A stretch of DNA of 64,000 nt from positions 292,989-356,988 of the forward strand of contig JACRLX010000007.1 of assembly GCA_016235165.1 (NCBI GenBank), written 5' to 3'. The position numbers and the translations under genes were made by a program. Within the stretch, counting starts at the first letter, position 1. Each line of letters starts with the position of its first letter. Positions 17,897-30,650 of this stretch are shown piece by piece. Origin of the DNA: Rhodocyclales bacterium (lineage in GTDB: Bacteria > Pseudomonadota > Gammaproteobacteria > Burkholderiales > Rhodocyclaceae). The notes beneath the pieces are model-generated. The model had not been told where the DNA came from and searched no databases. It saw only the letters and a program-made list of their open reading frames with translations.

Positions 17897-20472
17897 GTCT
17901 TGGACAGGCGCACCAATTGGTAGAGCTGGTCGAGGGCTTCGCGCGGGCTCAGGTCGTCGGGGTTTAGGTCGCGCAGTGCGTCCAGCGCCGGGTGGGGCGG
18001 CTCGGGTAGCGGCGGCGCGCTGGCGAACAGGTCCGGCTGTTGCAGCGACCCGGCCTCGCGATTCTCCAGCAGCGTCAGTCGCCGCCGGGCTTCGCGCACC
18101 ACTGCTGGCGGCATGCCGGCCAGCGCCGCGACCTGCACGCCGTAGCTTTGCGATGCCGGGCCTTCCTCGACCGCATGCAGGAAGATGATCTTGTGGCCAT
18201 GCTCGACGGCGTCGAGATGGACATTGGCGCAAATCGGCGAATCCTGAGCCAGGCGCGTCAGTTCGAAGTAATGCGTCGAGAAGAGGGCGTAGGCGCGGTT
18301 CTTCTCCAGCAGGTGGCGGGCGATGGCAAAGGCCAGCGCCACGCCGTCGAAGGTCGATGTGCCGCGGCCGATCTCGTCCATCAGCACCAGCGATTTTTCC
18401 GTGGCGCCATTGAGGATGGCGGCGGCCTCCGTCATTTCGACCATGAAGGTCGAGCGCCCCGAGGCGAGGTCGTCCGAAGCTCCGATGCGGGTGTAGATGG
18501 CGTCGATCGGTCCCAGACGACAGCATGTCGCGGGAACGAAGCTGCCGCAATGGGCGAGCAGCACGATCAGCGCCGCCTGGCGCATGTAGGTGGATTTGCC
18601 GCCCATGTTGGGGCCGGTGATCAGCAACATGCGGCGTTGGGCGGCGAAACGCGTGTCATTGGCGATGAAACTGTCCACCTGGCGCTCGACCACCGGGTGG
18701 CGGCCCGCCTCGATCTCGATCAGGGCCTCGTCGACGAACTCCGGCTGCCGATAGTCGTTCTGCATGGCAGCGGCGGCGAAGGCGGTCAGGCCGTCGAGTT
18801 CGGCGATGGCGCGGGCGATTTTCTGCAACTGCGGAATATGTGTCGCCAGCGCACCCAGCAGTTCGTCCCAGAGCTGTCTTTCCAACGCCAGGGCGCGTTC
18901 GTTGGCGGACAAGGCCTTGTCCTCGAAGGCCTTGAGTTCCGGCGTGATGTAGCGCTCGGCGTTCTTCAGGGTCTGGCGGCGGCGGTAGTCCTCGGGGATC
19001 TTGTCCACATTGGCATGGGTGACCTCGATGTAAAAGCCATGCACCTTGTTGAACTCGACCTTGAGGCTGGCGATGCCGCTGCGCTCGCGCTCGCGGGCTT
19101 CGAGCTCGACCAGGAAGGCGCCGCAGTTGTCCTGGATTGAGCGCAGCTCGTCGAGGTCCGCGCTGTAGCCCGGCGCGATCACGCCACCGTCGCGCAGCAG
19201 GGCTCCCGGTTCGACGGCGACCGCATCCTTGAGCAGCGAGATGCAGGCCAGCGGCGTGGCGAGCGCGGCGAGCAGTGCGGCAAGCCGCGTCGCCGTGGTC
19301 TGGGCGCCGACTATTGGCTGAATCTGATCCAGGCGTCCGAGGCTGTCGCGCAGGGCCGAAAGGTCGCGCGGGCGGGCATTCTTCAGCGCGATGCGGGCCG
19401 CAATGCGCTCGATGTCGGCAAAGCCGGCGAGGGCTTGCGCCAATCCGGTGGCAGGGCCATTGCCGGATTCTCCGATCAGGGCCGCGACGGCCTCGTGGCG
19501 CGCACGTGGAATGCGGCGGTCGGTGGAGGGATGATGCAGGCAGTGGCGCAACCAGCGCGAACCCATGCTGGTGGCGCATCGGTCGAGCAGCGAGAACAGG
19601 GTGGGCGCCGGCTCGCCGCGCAAGGTCTCCGAGATTTCAAGATTGCGCCGGGTCGCGGCATCCAGGCGCAGGTAGCTGCCTTCATGTTCGACGCCGAGCT
19701 GCGTGACATGGGACAGGGCCTGGAACTGCGTTGCCTGGGCGTAGCGGTACAGCGCGCCGGCAGCGGCCAGGGCCAGGGTTTCGTCGCCGACGCCGAAACC
19801 GGCGAGGTCGCGGGTGCCGAAGTGTTCGGCCAGTGCGTGGCTTGCCGCGCGCTCGTCGAAATGCCAGTCCGGCAGGCGTTGCACTACCGCGCGCGACTCC
19901 GGCAATTCACCGCGCTGGCCATCGGGTAGCAGCAATTCCGCCGGGCGCAGGCGCTCGAAATGGGCGGCAAGGGCGTCCAAGCCGGTTTCCAGCAGGCGCA
20001 AGTCGCCATTGGCCAGATTGAGCCAGGCCAGCCCGGCGCGCTGGCGGTCGATGGCGAGCGCCAGCAGCAGGCTTTCCGTGCGTTCGTCGAGCAGGTTGGC
20101 GTCGGTCAGCGTGCCGGGGGTGACGATGCGGGTGACCGCCCGATCCACCGGCCCCTTGGCCTGGGCCGGATCGGAGATCTGCTCGCAGATGGCAACCGAC
20201 ACGCCGAGCTTGACCAGCTTGGCAAGATAGCCGTCCACCGCATGGTAGGGAATGCCCGCCATGGCGATCGGCTTGCCGGCAGACTGGCCACGTGCGGTCA
20301 GCGTGATGTCGAGCAGGCGCGCTGCGCGTTCGGCATCTTCATAGAACAGCTCGTAGAAATCCCCCATGCGGAAGAACAGAAGCTTGTCCTGGTGCTGCGC
20401 CTTGTGGCGCAGCCACTGCTGCATGACGGGGGTGTGAGCCGCCAGTTCGGCGGCGCCGGGTGCGGCCGCCAC
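17893..20472 (-). CDS. mutS: DNA mismatch repair protein MutS
   Basis: An 859-residue MutS. The mismatch-reading motif is present ([18 protein letters not shown]). Further on come the connector, lever and clamp domains, then the ATPase with Walker [18 protein letters not shown] (about residue 620), the ABC-type signature region [16 protein letters not shown], Walker [18 protein letters not shown] and the histidine [10 protein letters not shown]. The C-terminal dimerisation tail is present. It starts with GTG at 20472, 10 bp after suhB on the same strand. Confidence 0.97.
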   Translation of the reverse strand: MAAAPGAAELAAHTPVMQQWLRHKAQHQDKLLFFRMGDFYELFYEDAERAARLLDITLTARGQSAGKPIAMAGIPYHAVDGYLAKLVKLGVSVAICEQISDPAQAKGPVDRAVTRIVTPGTLTDANLLDERTESLLLALAIDRQRAGLAWLNLANGDLRLLETGLDALAAHFERLRPAELLLPDGQRGELPESRAVVQRLPDWHFDERAASHALAEHFGTRDLAGFGVGDETLALAAAGALYRYAQATQFQALSHVTQLGVEHEGSYLRLDAATRRNLEISETLRGEPAPTLFSLLDRCATSMGSRWLRHCLHHPSTDRRIPRARHEAVAALIGESGNGPATGLAQALAGFADIERIAARIALKNARPRDLSALRDSLGRLDQIQPIVGAQTTATRLAALLAALATPLACISLLKDAVAVEPGALLRDGGVIAPGYSADLDELRSIQDNCGAFLVELEARERERSGIASLKVEFNKVHGFYIEVTHANVDKIPEDYRRRQTLKNAERYITPELKAFEDKALSANERALALERQLWDELLGALATHIPQLQKIARAIAELDGLTAFAAAAMQNDYRQPEFVDEALIEIEAGRHPVVERQVDSFIANDTRFAAQRRMLLITGPNMGGKSTYMRQAALIVLLAHCGSFVPATCCRLGPIDAIYTRIGASDDLASGRSTFMVEMTEAAAILNGATEKSLVLMDEIGRGTSTFDGVALAFAIARHLLEKNRAYALFSTHYFELTRLAQDSPICANVHLDAVEHGHKIIFLHAVEEGPASQSYGVQVAALAGMPPAVVREARRRLTLLENREAGSLQQPDLFASAPPLPEPPHPALDALRDLNPDDLSPREALDQLYQLVRLSKT

Positions 20473-20482
20473 GGGCGACGGC

Positions 20483-21289
20483 TCAGGCAGGCAGCGCCGT
20501 CGTTCGATGCGGCGCGATGAGTTGCAGCAATTGGCCGAAGACCTTCGGGTTGCCGCCGACGATGTTGCCGGTCGCCATGTAGTTCGGCTCGCCCGCCAGG
20601 TCGCCCACCAGGCCGCCGGCTTCGGTGATCAGCAGGGTGCCGGCCGCCATGTCCCAGGGTGAGAGGCCGAGTTCCCAGAAGCCGTCCATGCGCCCGCAGG
20701 CGACCCAGGCCAGGTCGAGCGCGGCGGCGCCGGGGCGGCGCATGCCGGCGGTCTTGCGCGCGACGTCGCGGAAGATCGCCAGGTAGGCTTCGATGTGGTC
20801 GAACATGCGAAACGGAAAGCCGGTGCCGATCAGGGCTTCGTCGAGCCGGGTGCGCTTGCTGACGCGGATGCGCTTGTCGTTGAGGAAGGCGCCGCCGCCG
20901 CGCGTGGCGGTGAACAGCTCGTTGCGGTTCGGGTCGTAGACCACGGCCTGGGTCATCTGGCCCTTGTGCGCCAGCCCGATCGAAATCGCATACTGCGGCA
21001 GGCCGTGGATGAAGTTGGTGGTGCCGTCCAGCGGATCGATGATCCATTGGTATTCGGACTCGGCGCTGGTGCCGGCCAAGCCGGACTCCTCTGCTAAAAT
21101 TCCGTGCGCTGGATAGGCATCGCGCAGGACATTGAGGATGGCGGCTTCGGCCGCTCGATCCACCTCGGTGACGAAGTCGCTCTGGCGCTTGACGTCGATC
21201 TTGAGCTTGTCGATGTCGAGGCTGGCGCGATTGATGATTTTGGCGGCCTCGCGGGCGGCCTTGACGGCGATGTTCAGCGTGGGATGCAT
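20483..21289 (-). CDS. suhB: Inositol-1-monophosphatase family protein SuhB
   Basis: A 268-residue Mg-dependent phosphatase of the inositol monophosphatase family; SuhB also acts in rRNA transcription antitermination. The metal-binding motifs are [24 protein letters not shown] and the C-terminal [15 protein letters not shown]. The start MHPTLN at 21289 matches the usual SuhB N-terminus. It is divergent from trmJ, the typical proteobacterial neighbour. Confidence 0.95.
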   Translation of the reverse strand: MHPTLNIAVKAAREAAKIINRASLDIDKLKIDVKRQSDFVTEVDRAAEAAILNVLRDAYPAHGILAEESGLAGTSAESEYQWIIDPLDGTTNFIHGLPQYAISIGLAHKGQMTQAVVYDPNRNELFTATRGGGAFLNDKRIRVSKRTRLDEALIGTGFPFRMFDHIEAYLAIFRDVARKTAGMRRPGAAALDLAWVACGRMDGFWELGLSPWDMAAGTLLITEAGGLVGDLAGEPNYMATGNIVGGNPKVFGQLLQLIAPHRTTALPA

Positions 21290-21384
21290 GATTATTGCGG
21301 GACGGGCTGGCGGTCGCACTGGGCGAACAGGTCCGCAATTCTATCCCGGGATGCGGTCCCGGCCCAGCGCGAAGCGGACCTGAA

Positions 21385-22179
21385 ATGAGCACCACGAACT
21401 CCACTGCCAGCCATGTCTTCGCGCGGACGCGGATTGTGCTCTCACATCCCAGTCATCCGGGAAACATCGGCGCCGCCGCGCGGGCGATGAAAACCATGGG
21501 GCTGTCGCGCCTGGTGCTGGTAAATCCGCGCGAGTTTCCGCATGCCCAGGCCGACGCCATGGCGGCCGGCGCGGTCGATGTGCTGGCCAATGCCGAGGTG
21601 GTCGACTCCCTGAGCGTGGCCCTGCAAGGCACGGTGCTGGCCGTGGCGCTGACGGCCCGCCGCCGCGAACTGGCGACGCCGGCGCTGTGGGCGAGAGATG
21701 CCGCCGCCGAAGTGGCACGTGTTGCCGCCGCTGGCGAGGTGGCCATGGTATTCGGCAACGAGACCTCGGGGCTTTCCAACGAGGAACTGGCGCTGTGCGG
21801 ACGCTGGGCCACGGTGCCTGTCGATCCCGCGTTCAGTTCCCTGAACCTGGCGGCGGCGGTGCAGCTCATGGCTTACGAACTGCGTCTCGCCGCGCTCGAT
21901 CCCGGGGTGCCGCCGGCGATTTCCGGCGCCGGGCTGGCGGCCAGCCACGAGGATGTCGAGGGGCTGGTCGCACACATCGAGCGGGCGGCGATCGGCTCCG
22001 GTTTTCTCGATCCTGCCAGTCCCAAACGGTTGATTCCGCGTCTGCGTCGCCTGCTGGCGCGTGCCGGTCCCGAGCGGGAGGAAATCAATATCCTGCGCGG
22101 ACTGTTTGCCGCCTTGGAAGAACCTCTGCATGGCGCCACGCCGGAATTCCTCAAACGCCGTTTCCGCGACGGAAAATAA
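21385..22179 (+). CDS. trmJ: tRNA (cytidine/uridine-2'-O)-methyltransferase TrmJ
   Basis: A 264-residue SPOUT methyltransferase that methylates the ribose at position 32 of certain tRNAs. Motifs: RIVLSHPSHPGNIGAAARAMKTMGL at the N-terminus, VFGNETSGLSNEELALC in the cofactor-binding knot, and FSSLNLAAAVQLMAYELR at the knot end. The C-terminal extension (LRRLLARAGPEREEINILRGLFAALE) is typical of TrmJ. The start MSTTN at 21385 is used. Confidence 0.93.
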   Translation: MSTTNSTASHVFARTRIVLSHPSHPGNIGAAARAMKTMGLSRLVLVNPREFPHAQADAMAAGAVDVLANAEVVDSLSVALQGTVLAVALTARRRELATPALWARDAAAEVARVAAAGEVAMVFGNETSGLSNEELALCGRWATVPVDPAFSSLNLAAAVQLMAYELRLAALDPGVPPAISGAGLAASHEDVEGLVAHIERAAIGSGFLDPASPKRLIPRLRRLLARAGPEREEINILRGLFAALEEPLHGATPEFLKRRFRDGK

Positions 22180-22237
22180 AACTTGATCTTTCCGCTCGGG
22201 AATTTTAACATTTCAAAAAATCCTAATAGATTCATCC

Positions 22238-22990
22238 ATGTTCGCTCATCTGCGTGAAGACATTGCCTGCGTTTTCGAACGCGATCCCGCCGCCCGTTCC
22301 ACTTGGGAGGTGCTGACCTGCTATCCGGGTTTTCATGCCCTTACCTTGCACAGGGTTTCGCACTGGCTCTGGTCGGCCCGGCTGCGCTGGATGGCGCGTG
22401 CGCTGTCCCATTTCACCCGCTGGATCACCGGCATCGAGATCCATCCGGGGGCGACGATAGGGCGCCGCGTCTTCATTGACCATGGCATGGGCGTGGTGAT
22501 CGGCGAGACGGCCGTTATTGAAGACGAATGCACGCTGTATCACGGCGTGACCCTGGGCGGCACATCCTGGAACAAGGGCAAGCGGCATCCGACGCTGAAG
22601 CCCGGTGTGGTGATTGGCGCCGGCGCGAAAGTCCTGGGCCCGATCACCCTGGGCGCGGGGGCCAAGGTCGGCTCGAATGCCGTGGTGGTGCGCGATGTTC
22701 CACCCGGCGCCACGGCGGTCGGCATTCCGGCGCGGATCATCGAGGATCGCAGCGAGATTGATCGCGAGGTCAAGGCGGGCCAGATGGGCTTCTCGGCCTA
22801 TGCGGTGACCCGCGCCGAGGACGACCCGGTATCGCATGCCATTCACGGCTTGCTCGATCACGCCGTGGAAACCGACAGGCGGATCGAGGCGATGCTGAAA
22901 ACCATGGAACGTTGCGGGGTCAAGCTGGAAGATGACGTGGCGACGGCCGATAACTTTGATCCGAAACTAATCTCGAAAATAGTTGACTAA
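22238..22990 (+). CDS. cysE: Serine O-acetyltransferase
   Basis: A 250-residue short-form CysE that makes O-acetylserine, the precursor of cysteine. The left-handed beta-helix hexapeptides are clear ([29 protein letters not shown]), followed by [11 protein letters not shown] and the loop [28 protein letters not shown]. It sits directly before iscR, giving cysteine supply next to sulfur mobilisation. Its last codons (IVD-stop) overlap the first IscR-type site. Confidence 0.95.
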   Translation: MFAHLREDIACVFERDPAARSTWEVLTCYPGFHALTLHRVSHWLWSARLRWMARALSHFTRWITGIEIHPGATIGRRVFIDHGMGVVIGETAVIEDECTLYHGVTLGGTSWNKGKRHPTLKPGVVIGAGAKVLGPITLGAGAKVGSNAVVVRDVPPGATAVGIPARIIEDRSEIDREVKAGQMGFSAYAVTRAEDDPVSHAIHGLLDHAVETDRRIEAMLKTMERCGVKLEDDVATADNFDPKLISKIVD

Positions 22991-23003
22991 AATACTCAGA
23001 TCC
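22979..23003 (+). promoter_or_regulatory. IscR type 1 binding site, first copy
   Basis: Starts ATAGTTGACTAAAATACTCA and fits the known type 1 consensus ATASYYGACT...AGTC...STAT in most positions. A TTGACT at 22983-22988 and TATAGT at 23007-23012 give a promoter inside the double site. The cysE stop codon lies inside it. Confidence 0.75.
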
Positions 23004-23007
23004 CAAT

Positions 23008-23032
23008 ATAGTTGATGAAAATGCTCGGGTAT
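23008..23032 (+). promoter_or_regulatory. IscR type 1 binding site, second copy
   Basis: Starts ATAGTTGATGAAAATGCTCG and ends GGGTAT. It lies 29 bp downstream of the first copy in the same orientation and about 40 bp before the iscR ATG, as expected for autoregulation by holo-IscR. Confidence 0.75.
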
Positions 23033-23073
23033 TGGATCCGGGCGCATTTGCAGCAACCCTACGGAGAGTAGAC

Positions 23074-23568
23074 ATGAGACTGACCACCAAAGGACGTTTT
23101 GCCGTAACCGCAATGATCGACCTGGCCTTGCGTCAGCATGCCGGCCCCGTCACCCTGGCGGGTATCAGTGAGCGCCAGAAGATTTCCCTTTCCTATCTGG
23201 AGCAGTTGTTCGGCAAGCTGCGCCGCCGTCATCTGGTATCGAGCGTGCGCGGCCCCGGTGGCGGCTATTGTCTGGCCAAGCCGCTGGAGGCTGTTTCGGT
23301 GGCGGACATCATCCATGCCGTCGATGAGTCGCTGGATGCCACCAACTGCGGTGGCAAGGGCAATTGCGCGGAAGACCAGCGGCCCTGCATGACCCATGAC
23401 CTGTGGACCAGCCTCAACGAAAAGATGTTCGAGTACCTGAGCTCGGTCACCCTTGCCGAACTGGTGGCCCAGCAGCGCGAGCGCACCGGGCAACCGGCGG
23501 TACTGCATGACGAGCGCCCGTTGCGCCGTGCCCGTCGGTCGGTAGACGAATTCGCCGCGGCGGCCTGA
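23074..23568 (+). CDS. iscR: Iron-sulfur cluster regulator IscR
   Basis: A 164-residue Rrf2-family repressor. The winged helix is in residues 1-80 ([48 protein letters not shown]). The 2Fe-2S ligands are C92, C98 and C104 in [21 protein letters not shown], including the conserved His. The start at 23074 follows GGAGAG. It represses its own operon through the two type 1 sites just upstream when it carries its cluster. Confidence 0.96.
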   Translation: MRLTTKGRFAVTAMIDLALRQHAGPVTLAGISERQKISLSYLEQLFGKLRRRHLVSSVRGPGGGYCLAKPLEAVSVADIIHAVDESLDATNCGGKGNCAEDQRPCMTHDLWTSLNEKMFEYLSSVTLAELVAQQRERTGQPAVLHDERPLRRARRSVDEFAAAA

Positions 23569-23596
23569 TACGGAAGCGCAAGCCCGCGAAACAGCC

Positions 23597-24754
23597 ATGT
23601 TCGCCCCGGCATACTTCGATCACAACGCGACCACGCCGCTCGATGCGACGGTGTGCGAGGCGATGCTGCCCTATCTCGATGCCCGCTTCGGCAACGCGTC
23701 GAGCCGCCACGAATATGGGCGGGTGGCACGGCGTGCCATCGACGAGGCCAGGCAGCGTGTGGCGTATGCGGTGGGTGCGCATCCGACCGAGGTGGTGTTT
23801 ACCAGCGGCGGATCGGAAGCCAACAACCTGTTCATCAAGGGCGCGGCCGCCTGCATGGCGCCCGGCACGGTCGCCATCTCCGCCATCGAGCACCCCTGCG
23901 TGCGCGAACCCGCCCGGCAATTGCGTCGCTCCGGATGGGTCTTGCGCGAGATTGCCGTGGATGCAAATTGCCGTGTCGCCAGCGCCGACTTTCAGGCGGC
24001 GATGGCCGGCAAGCCCTCGCTGGTGTCGGTGATGCTGGCCAATAACGAAACCGGCGTGGTACAGGATGTTGCTGGTCTGGCTGCCAGCGCCGCGGCGACG
24101 CGCGCCTGGTTCCACACCGACGCGGTGCAGGCCTGCGGTCGCGTGGCGCTGGATTTCCGTGCGCTTAACGCCGCCGGCGTGCATGCGCTGACCCTGTCCG
24201 CGCACAAGCTTGGCGGCCCCAAGGGAGCTGGCGCGCTGGTGGTGGACAAGCGCGTCGAGATGCAACCCCTGATCGCCGGTGGCGGGCATGAGCGCGGCCT
24301 CCGGTCGGGGACGGAGAATGTCGCCGCCATCGTCGGTTTCGGTGTCGCCGCCGAACTCGCGGCGGCAAACATCGATCGACGTGCCCGTGACCTGGCAAGG
24401 CTGCGCGACGTACTGGAAGCCGGACTCGCGGCGCAAGGCGCGAGGATTTTTGCCACCGCCGCCGAGCGCCTGCCCAATACCTGCTATTTCGCGTTTGAAG
24501 GCCTCGATGGCGAAACCCTGGTCGGCAAGCTGGACCGTGCCGGCTTTGCCGTGGCTGCCGGGGCGGCCTGTTCCAGCGCCAATCCGGAACCCTCCCATGT
24601 CCTGCTGGCGATGGGTGTGGAACCGGAAATTGCGCGCGGTGCGGTGCGCATCAGTCTTGGCGCGGACAACACTGTTGCGCAGGTACGCGAGCTTTTGGCC
24701 AGCATGACCACTACAATCTTGCAACTCAGGGGCCTCGCTGCCCTGGCTAGCTGA
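23597..24754 (+). CDS. Cysteine desulfurase, second IscS/NifS-type copy
   Basis: A 385-residue PLP enzyme that takes sulfur from cysteine. Motifs: YFDHNATTPLD at the start, PLP-lysine in LSAHKLGGPKG (about residue 203), the His in HTDAVQ, and the persulfide-carrying Cys in GAACSSANPEPSHVL (about 325). It lies between iscR and the canonical iscS and is only moderately similar to it, so it looks like an older divergent copy, not a recent duplication. Codons near residue 125 contain a copy of the dispersed repeat (RVASADFQ). Confidence 0.92.
   Translation: MFAPAYFDHNATTPLDATVCEAMLPYLDARFGNASSRHEYGRVARRAIDEARQRVAYAVGAHPTEVVFTSGGSEANNLFIKGAAACMAPGTVAISAIEHPCVREPARQLRRSGWVLREIAVDANCRVASADFQAAMAGKPSLVSVMLANNETGVVQDVAGLAASAAATRAWFHTDAVQACGRVALDFRALNAAGVHALTLSAHKLGGPKGAGALVVDKRVEMQPLIAGGGHERGLRSGTENVAAIVGFGVAAELAAANIDRRARDLARLRDVLEAGLAAQGARIFATAAERLPNTCYFAFEGLDGETLVGKLDRAGFAVAAGAACSSANPEPSHVLLAMGVEPEIARGAVRISLGADNTVAQVRELLASMTTTILQLRGLAALAS
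23969..23996 (+). repeat. Dispersed ~28-bp repeat, copy 2 (in the second desulfurase gene)
   Basis: Contains GTGTCGCCAGCGCCGACTTT and encodes RVASADFQ in the gene's frame, the same frame as copy 1. Confidence 0.6.
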
Positions 24755-24770
24755 ACTGGAGAAACCCTAG

Positions 24771-25994
24771 ATGGATTCAGGCATGAGACTGCCGGTGTAT
24801 CTCGACTACTCGGCCACCACCCCGGTCGATCCGCGCGTGGCGGCAAAGATGATTCCCTGGCTGACCGAACATTTCGGCAATCCGGCCTCGCGCTCCCATG
24901 TGTATGGCTGGGACGCGGAAAAGGCCGTGGAAGAGGCGCGTGAACAGGTCGCCGCGCTGGTTGGCGCCGACGCCAAGGAAATCATCTGGACCTCGGGCGC
25001 CACCGAGTCGAACAACCTCGCCATCAAGGGCGCCGCGCATTTTTACGCCGGGACCAAGGGCAAGCACATCGTTACCGTATCGACCGAGCACAAGGCCGTA
25101 CTCGACACCGTAAAGGAACTCGAACGCCAGGGCTTCGAGGCCACCTACCTGGTGCCGCAGGAAAACGGCTTGATCACCGTCGAGCAGTTCAAGGCCGCGC
25201 TGCGTCCCGACACCGTGGTGGCTTCGGTGATGGCGGTGAACAACGAGATCGGCGTGATCCAGCCGATCGCCGAGCTCGGCGAGGCCTGCCGCGCCAACGG
25301 CACCATCTTCCACGTCGACGCGGCGCAGGCCACCGGCAAAATGCCGATCGACCTGTCCAAGCTGAAGGTCGACCTGATGTCCTTCTGCGCGCACAAGACC
25401 TACGGTCCCAAGGGCATCGGCGCGCTCTACGTGCGGCGCAAGCCGCGCATCCGCCTGGAAGCGCAGATGCACGGCGGCGGCCACGAACGCGGCATGCGTT
25501 CCGGCACCCTGGCGACCCACCAGATCGTCGGCATGGGCGAGTGCTTCCGCCTGGCGCGGGAGGAAATGGCCACCGAAAACGAGCGCATCCGCATGCTGCG
25601 CGACAAGCTGCTCAAGGGCCTGATGGACATCGAGCAAACCTACGTCAATGGCGACATCGAGCAGCGCGTGCCGCATAACCTCAATGTCAGCTTCAACTTC
25701 GTCGAAGGCGAGTCGCTGATCATGGCGATCAAGGACATCGCGGTGTCGAGCGGCTCGGCCTGCACCTCGGCCAGCCTGGAACCTTCCTACGTGCTGCGCG
25801 CCCTGGGCCGCAGCGACGAACTGGCGCACAGCTCGATCCGCTTTACCCTCGGCCGCTTCACCACCGAGGCCGACGTCGATTTCACCGTCAAGCTGCTGCA
25901 TGACAAGCTGGGCAAGCTGCGCGAACTGTCGCCGCTGTGGGAAATGTACAAGGACGGCGTTGACCTCAACAGCGTCCAATGGGCAGCGCATTAA
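24771..25994 (+). CDS. iscS: Cysteine desulfurase IscS
   Basis: A 407-residue canonical IscS, the sulfur donor for IscU and tRNA thiolation. Motifs: [20 protein letters not shown]-lysine in [20 protein letters not shown], and the mobile loop Cys in [21 protein letters not shown]. The C-terminus ([21 protein letters not shown]) is the IscU/TusA-binding tail. The start at 24771 has GGAG upstream. It is 16 bp before iscU. Confidence 0.97.
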   Translation: MDSGMRLPVYLDYSATTPVDPRVAAKMIPWLTEHFGNPASRSHVYGWDAEKAVEEAREQVAALVGADAKEIIWTSGATESNNLAIKGAAHFYAGTKGKHIVTVSTEHKAVLDTVKELERQGFEATYLVPQENGLITVEQFKAALRPDTVVASVMAVNNEIGVIQPIAELGEACRANGTIFHVDAAQATGKMPIDLSKLKVDLMSFCAHKTYGPKGIGALYVRRKPRIRLEAQMHGGGHERGMRSGTLATHQIVGMGECFRLAREEMATENERIRMLRDKLLKGLMDIEQTYVNGDIEQRVPHNLNVSFNFVEGESLIMAIKDIAVSSGSACTSASLEPSYVLRALGRSDELAHSSIRFTLGRFTTEADVDFTVKLLHDKLGKLRELSPLWEMYKDGVDLNSVQWAAH

Positions 25995-26010
25995 AGGAAG
26001 GAGCATTAAA

Positions 26011-26394
26011 ATGGCATACAGTGAAAAGGTCCTCGACCATTACGAGAATCCGCGCAACGTCGGCTCCTTCGGCAAGGACGACGACGGCGTGGCGACCGGC
26101 ATGGTCGGCGCCCCGGCCTGCGGCGACGTGATGAAGCTGCAAATCAAGGTGAGCAAGGATGGCGTCATCGAGGACGCCAAGTTCAAGACCTATGGCTGCG
26201 GCTCCGCGATAGCGTCCTCGTCGCTGGTGACCGAGTGGGTCAAGGGCAAGACCATCGATCAGGCACTGGAAATCAAGAACACCCAGATCGCCGAGGAGCT
26301 GGCCTTGCCGCCGGTGAAGATACATTGTTCCATCCTCGCCGAGGATGCGATCAAGGCGGCGGTCGCCGATTACAAGAAAAAGCACGGAGCCTGA
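26011..26394 (+). CDS. iscU: Iron-sulfur cluster scaffold IscU
   Basis: A 127-residue scaffold on which 2Fe-2S clusters are built. The three cluster cysteines are visible in [24 protein letters not shown] and [12 protein letters not shown], with the conserved Asp after the first. The HscA-recognition motif LPPVK is present. The start follows AAGGAAGGAG. Confidence 0.97.
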   Translation: MAYSEKVLDHYENPRNVGSFGKDDDGVATGMVGAPACGDVMKLQIKVSKDGVIEDAKFKTYGCGSAIASSSLVTEWVKGKTIDQALEIKNTQIAEELALPPVKIHCSILAEDAIKAAVADYKKKHGA

Positions 26395-26395
26395 G

Positions 26396-26800
26396 ATGAG
26401 CGCATGTACCACCACTGAAAACGCGACTGCCGCGCCACAGGCGGCTCCGGCCGGCTGGCAGGGCGCCGAGCGCGCCAGCCCGGTCACGCTTTCGGCGCGC
26501 GCCGCCGATCACATCGCCAGGTTCCTGGCCAAGCGCGGCAAGGGCATCGGCATACGTCTGGGGGTCAGGACTTCCGGTTGCTCGGGCATGGCTTACAAGC
26601 TGGAGTTCGCCGACAGCCCGAACCCCGAGGACATCGAGTTCAGCAGCCATGGCGTCAAGGTGCTGGTCGATCCCAAGAGCCTGCCCTATCTGGCCGGAAC
26701 TGAACTGGACTATGCGCGCGAGGGCCTCAACGAGGGCTTCAAGTTCAACAATCCGAACGTCAAGGACGCCTGCGGCTGCGGCGAATCCTTCAACGTTTGA
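26396..26800 (+). CDS. iscA: A-type iron-sulfur carrier IscA
   Basis: A 134-residue A-type carrier with the three conserved cysteines ([14 protein letters not shown] and CGCGESFNV). It has about 27 extra N-terminal residues ([20 protein letters not shown]...) compared with the usual 107-residue IscA; that tail is Ala/Pro/Thr-rich and likely disordered. It starts one base after the iscU stop. Confidence 0.95.
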   Translation: MSACTTTENATAAPQAAPAGWQGAERASPVTLSARAADHIARFLAKRGKGIGIRLGVRTSGCSGMAYKLEFADSPNPEDIEFSSHGVKVLVDPKSLPYLAGTELDYAREGLNEGFKFNNPNVKDACGCGESFNV

Positions 26801-27342
26801 GCGTCGTGACCGGTCTCGATTTCACGGCCGACCATTTCGCGCTGTTCGGGCTGGGCCGCGCCCAGGGCATCGAGCTTTCGGCACTGGATCTGCGCTTCCG
26901 CGAATTGCAGGCCCAGGTGCATCCGGACAAGCATGCCCAGGCGTCGGATACCAACCAGCGCCTGTCCATGCAGTGGGCGACGCGCGTCAATGAGGCCTAC
27001 CAGACGCTGAAGCTGCCACTGTCCCGCGCGCGCTACCTGTTGCACCTGCTCGGTCACGACGCCCAAGTAGAGAGCAATACCGCGATGCCCATGGAGTTCC
27101 TGATGGCGCAGATGGAGCTGCGCGAGGTGGTGGCAGAGGCAAAAGTCGGCGCTGACGACACGGCGCTCGATGGCTTGCGCCGCGACCTGGTCGCCGCGAT
27201 GAAGCAGGAATACCAGCGCCTGCAGGACCTGATCGACGTGCGGCACGACTACCCGGCGGCGGCTGGCCTGGTGCGCCAGTTGATGTTCCAGGAAAAGCTG
27301 CTGCACGAGATCGACGACGCGCTCGAGGCCGTACTCGCCTGA
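26797..27342 (+). CDS. hscB: Co-chaperone HscB
   Basis: A J-domain protein of about 181 residues that brings IscU to HscA. The J domain (about 12-80) includes the HPD motif in QVHPDKHAQ. The C-terminal three-helix bundle binds IscU. The start is uncertain: a TTG at 26797 overlaps the iscA stop, and an in-frame GTG follows at 26806. A reverse-oriented copy of the dispersed repeat sits in the variable linker between helices, encoding KVGADDTA. Confidence 0.92.
   Translation: MSVVTGLDFTADHFALFGLGRAQGIELSALDLRFRELQAQVHPDKHAQASDTNQRLSMQWATRVNEAYQTLKLPLSRARYLLHLLGHDAQVESNTAMPMEFLMAQMELREVVAEAKVGADDTALDGLRRDLVAAMKQEYQRLQDLIDVRHDYPAAAGLVRQLMFQEKLLHEIDDALEAVLA
27142..27166 (-). repeat. Dispersed ~28-bp repeat, copy 3 (in hscB, antisense)
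   Basis: On the minus strand it reads GTGTCGTCAGCGCCGACTTT. The coding strand of hscB reads it as KVGADDTA, the same frame as the antisense copy in padI. Confidence 0.6.
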
Positions 27343-27392
27343 TACTTTCGAACAATACGCAGTGCCCGTCGGGGCACCACTGAAAACAGCAC

Positions 27393-29263
<1,871 letters not shown>

Positions 29264-29267
<4 letters not shown>

Positions 29268-29611
29268 CCCAGATCATCATTCTTCCCCATGTCGAACTCT
29301 GCCCTGACGGCGCCGTGATCGATGCTGCACCCGGCACCACGCTCTGCGATGCGATGCTGGGCAACGATATCGAAATCGAGCACGCTTGCGAAAAATCCTG
29401 CGCCTGCACCACCTGTCACGTCGTGGTGCGCGAAGGCTTCGATTCCCTGACTGAGGCCGAAGAAATCGAAGAAGACCTGCTCGACAAGGCCTGGGGCCTG
29501 GAGCCGACCTCGCGCCTGTCCTGCCAGGCCGTGGTGGGGCAGACGCCGCTGGTGATCGAGATTCCGAAGTACACGATCAACATGGTGAAGGAGGGACATT
29601 CAAAAAAATGA
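29264..29611 (+). CDS. fdx: ISC-type 2Fe-2S ferredoxin
   Basis: A 115-residue adrenodoxin-like ferredoxin that supplies electrons for cluster assembly. The ligands are in [16 protein letters not shown] and RLSCQAVV. The acidic stretch [17 protein letters not shown] is the partner-binding helix. ATGA overlaps link it to hscA upstream and iscX downstream. Confidence 0.97.
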
Positions 29612-29802
29612 AATGGACCGACAGCCTTGAAATCGCCATCCGGCTTGCCGACACGCATCCCGATGTCGATCCCAGGCGCCTGAATTTTGTCGACCTGATG
29701 CGCTGGGTCATGGCGCTGCCGGGTTTCGAGGAAAACGAAACCCATTGCGGCGAAAAGAAACTCGAAGCCATACAACAGGCCTGGATCGACGAAACGGAGT
29801 AG
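29608..29802 (+). CDS. iscX: Fe-S assembly protein IscX
   Basis: A 64-residue acidic protein ([40 protein letters not shown]) matching IscX/YfhJ in length and sequence. It binds IscS and modulates cluster formation. It is the last gene of the isc operon, overlapping fdx by four bases. Confidence 0.95.
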   Translation: MKWTDSLEIAIRLADTHPDVDPRRLNFVDLMRWVMALPGFEENETHCGEKKLEAIQQAWIDETE

Positions 29803-29805
29803 GGC

Positions 29806-30579
29806 GTGCTGGTCGACACCCACTGCCATCTGGATGCCGCCGAGTTCGATGTCGACCGTGATTCCGTGGCGCGGGCGGCCCTCGATGCGGGCGTTGGCCG
29901 GATCGTGATACCCGCCGTGGAACGGGCCAATTTTGGCGCGGTAGCGTCGCTGTGCCGCGACTATTCCGGTTGCGCCGCTGCTTACGGAATTCATCCGATG
30001 TATGTGGATCGCGCCCGCGAGGAAGACCTCGACGTGCTGCGCCAGACCCTGCACCGCGAACAGGCCTTGGCCGTGGGCGAGATCGGCCTCGATCGTTATG
30101 TCGAACCGCGTGACGACGCCAGGCAGGAGTTCTGGTTTGCCGCCCAGCTTGCGATCGCGAGTGAACGCGAGCTGCCAGTGTTGCTCCACGTGCGGCGTGC
30201 GATCGATCCGGTGCTCAAGCATTTGCGCCGCTCGCGGGTACCGGGCGGCATCGCCCATGCGTTCAACGGCAGCCGGCAGCAGGCCGACGAGTTCATCGAG
30301 CTCGGCTTCAAGCTTGGTTTCGGCGGTGCCATGACCTTCCCGGGTTCCAGCCGTATTCGCGAACTGGCGGCAAATCTGCCGCTCGATGCCATCGTGCTGG
30401 AAACCGATGCGCCCGATATTCCACCGGCCTGGCTTGTTGGCCAGCGCAACAGCCCCGACCAGTTGCCGCGCATTGCCGAGGTTCTGGCCGAACTGCGTGG
30501 CATGACGCCGGCCGAAATTGCCAGTGCAACCACGGCCAACGCCCATGCCGTATTGCCCGGGCTGGCTCGGTTACACTGA
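29806..30579 (+). CDS. TatD family metal-dependent hydrolase
   Basis: A 257-residue TIM-barrel hydrolase/DNase. Metal ligands are visible: DTHCHLD at the N-terminus, the Glu in [16 protein letters not shown], the His in GIAHAFNGS and the Asp in [10 protein letters not shown]. It starts with GTG three bases after the iscX stop, so it is probably transcribed with the isc operon. Members act in DNA repair and quality control; the exact substrate is unknown. Confidence 0.9.
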   Translation: MLVDTHCHLDAAEFDVDRDSVARAALDAGVGRIVIPAVERANFGAVASLCRDYSGCAAAYGIHPMYVDRAREEDLDVLRQTLHREQALAVGEIGLDRYVEPRDDARQEFWFAAQLAIASERELPVLLHVRRAIDPVLKHLRRSRVPGGIAHAFNGSRQQADEFIELGFKLGFGGAMTFPGSSRIRELAANLPLDAIVLETDAPDIPPAWLVGQRNSPDQLPRIAEVLAELRGMTPAEIASATTANAHAVLPGLARLH

Positions 30580-30650
30580 AGCGTTTCGCAAACAAGCCGA
30601 TTGCCCGGATAGCCCCATCCCCCCAACACCATCCCAGAGAGGAGCGACAC

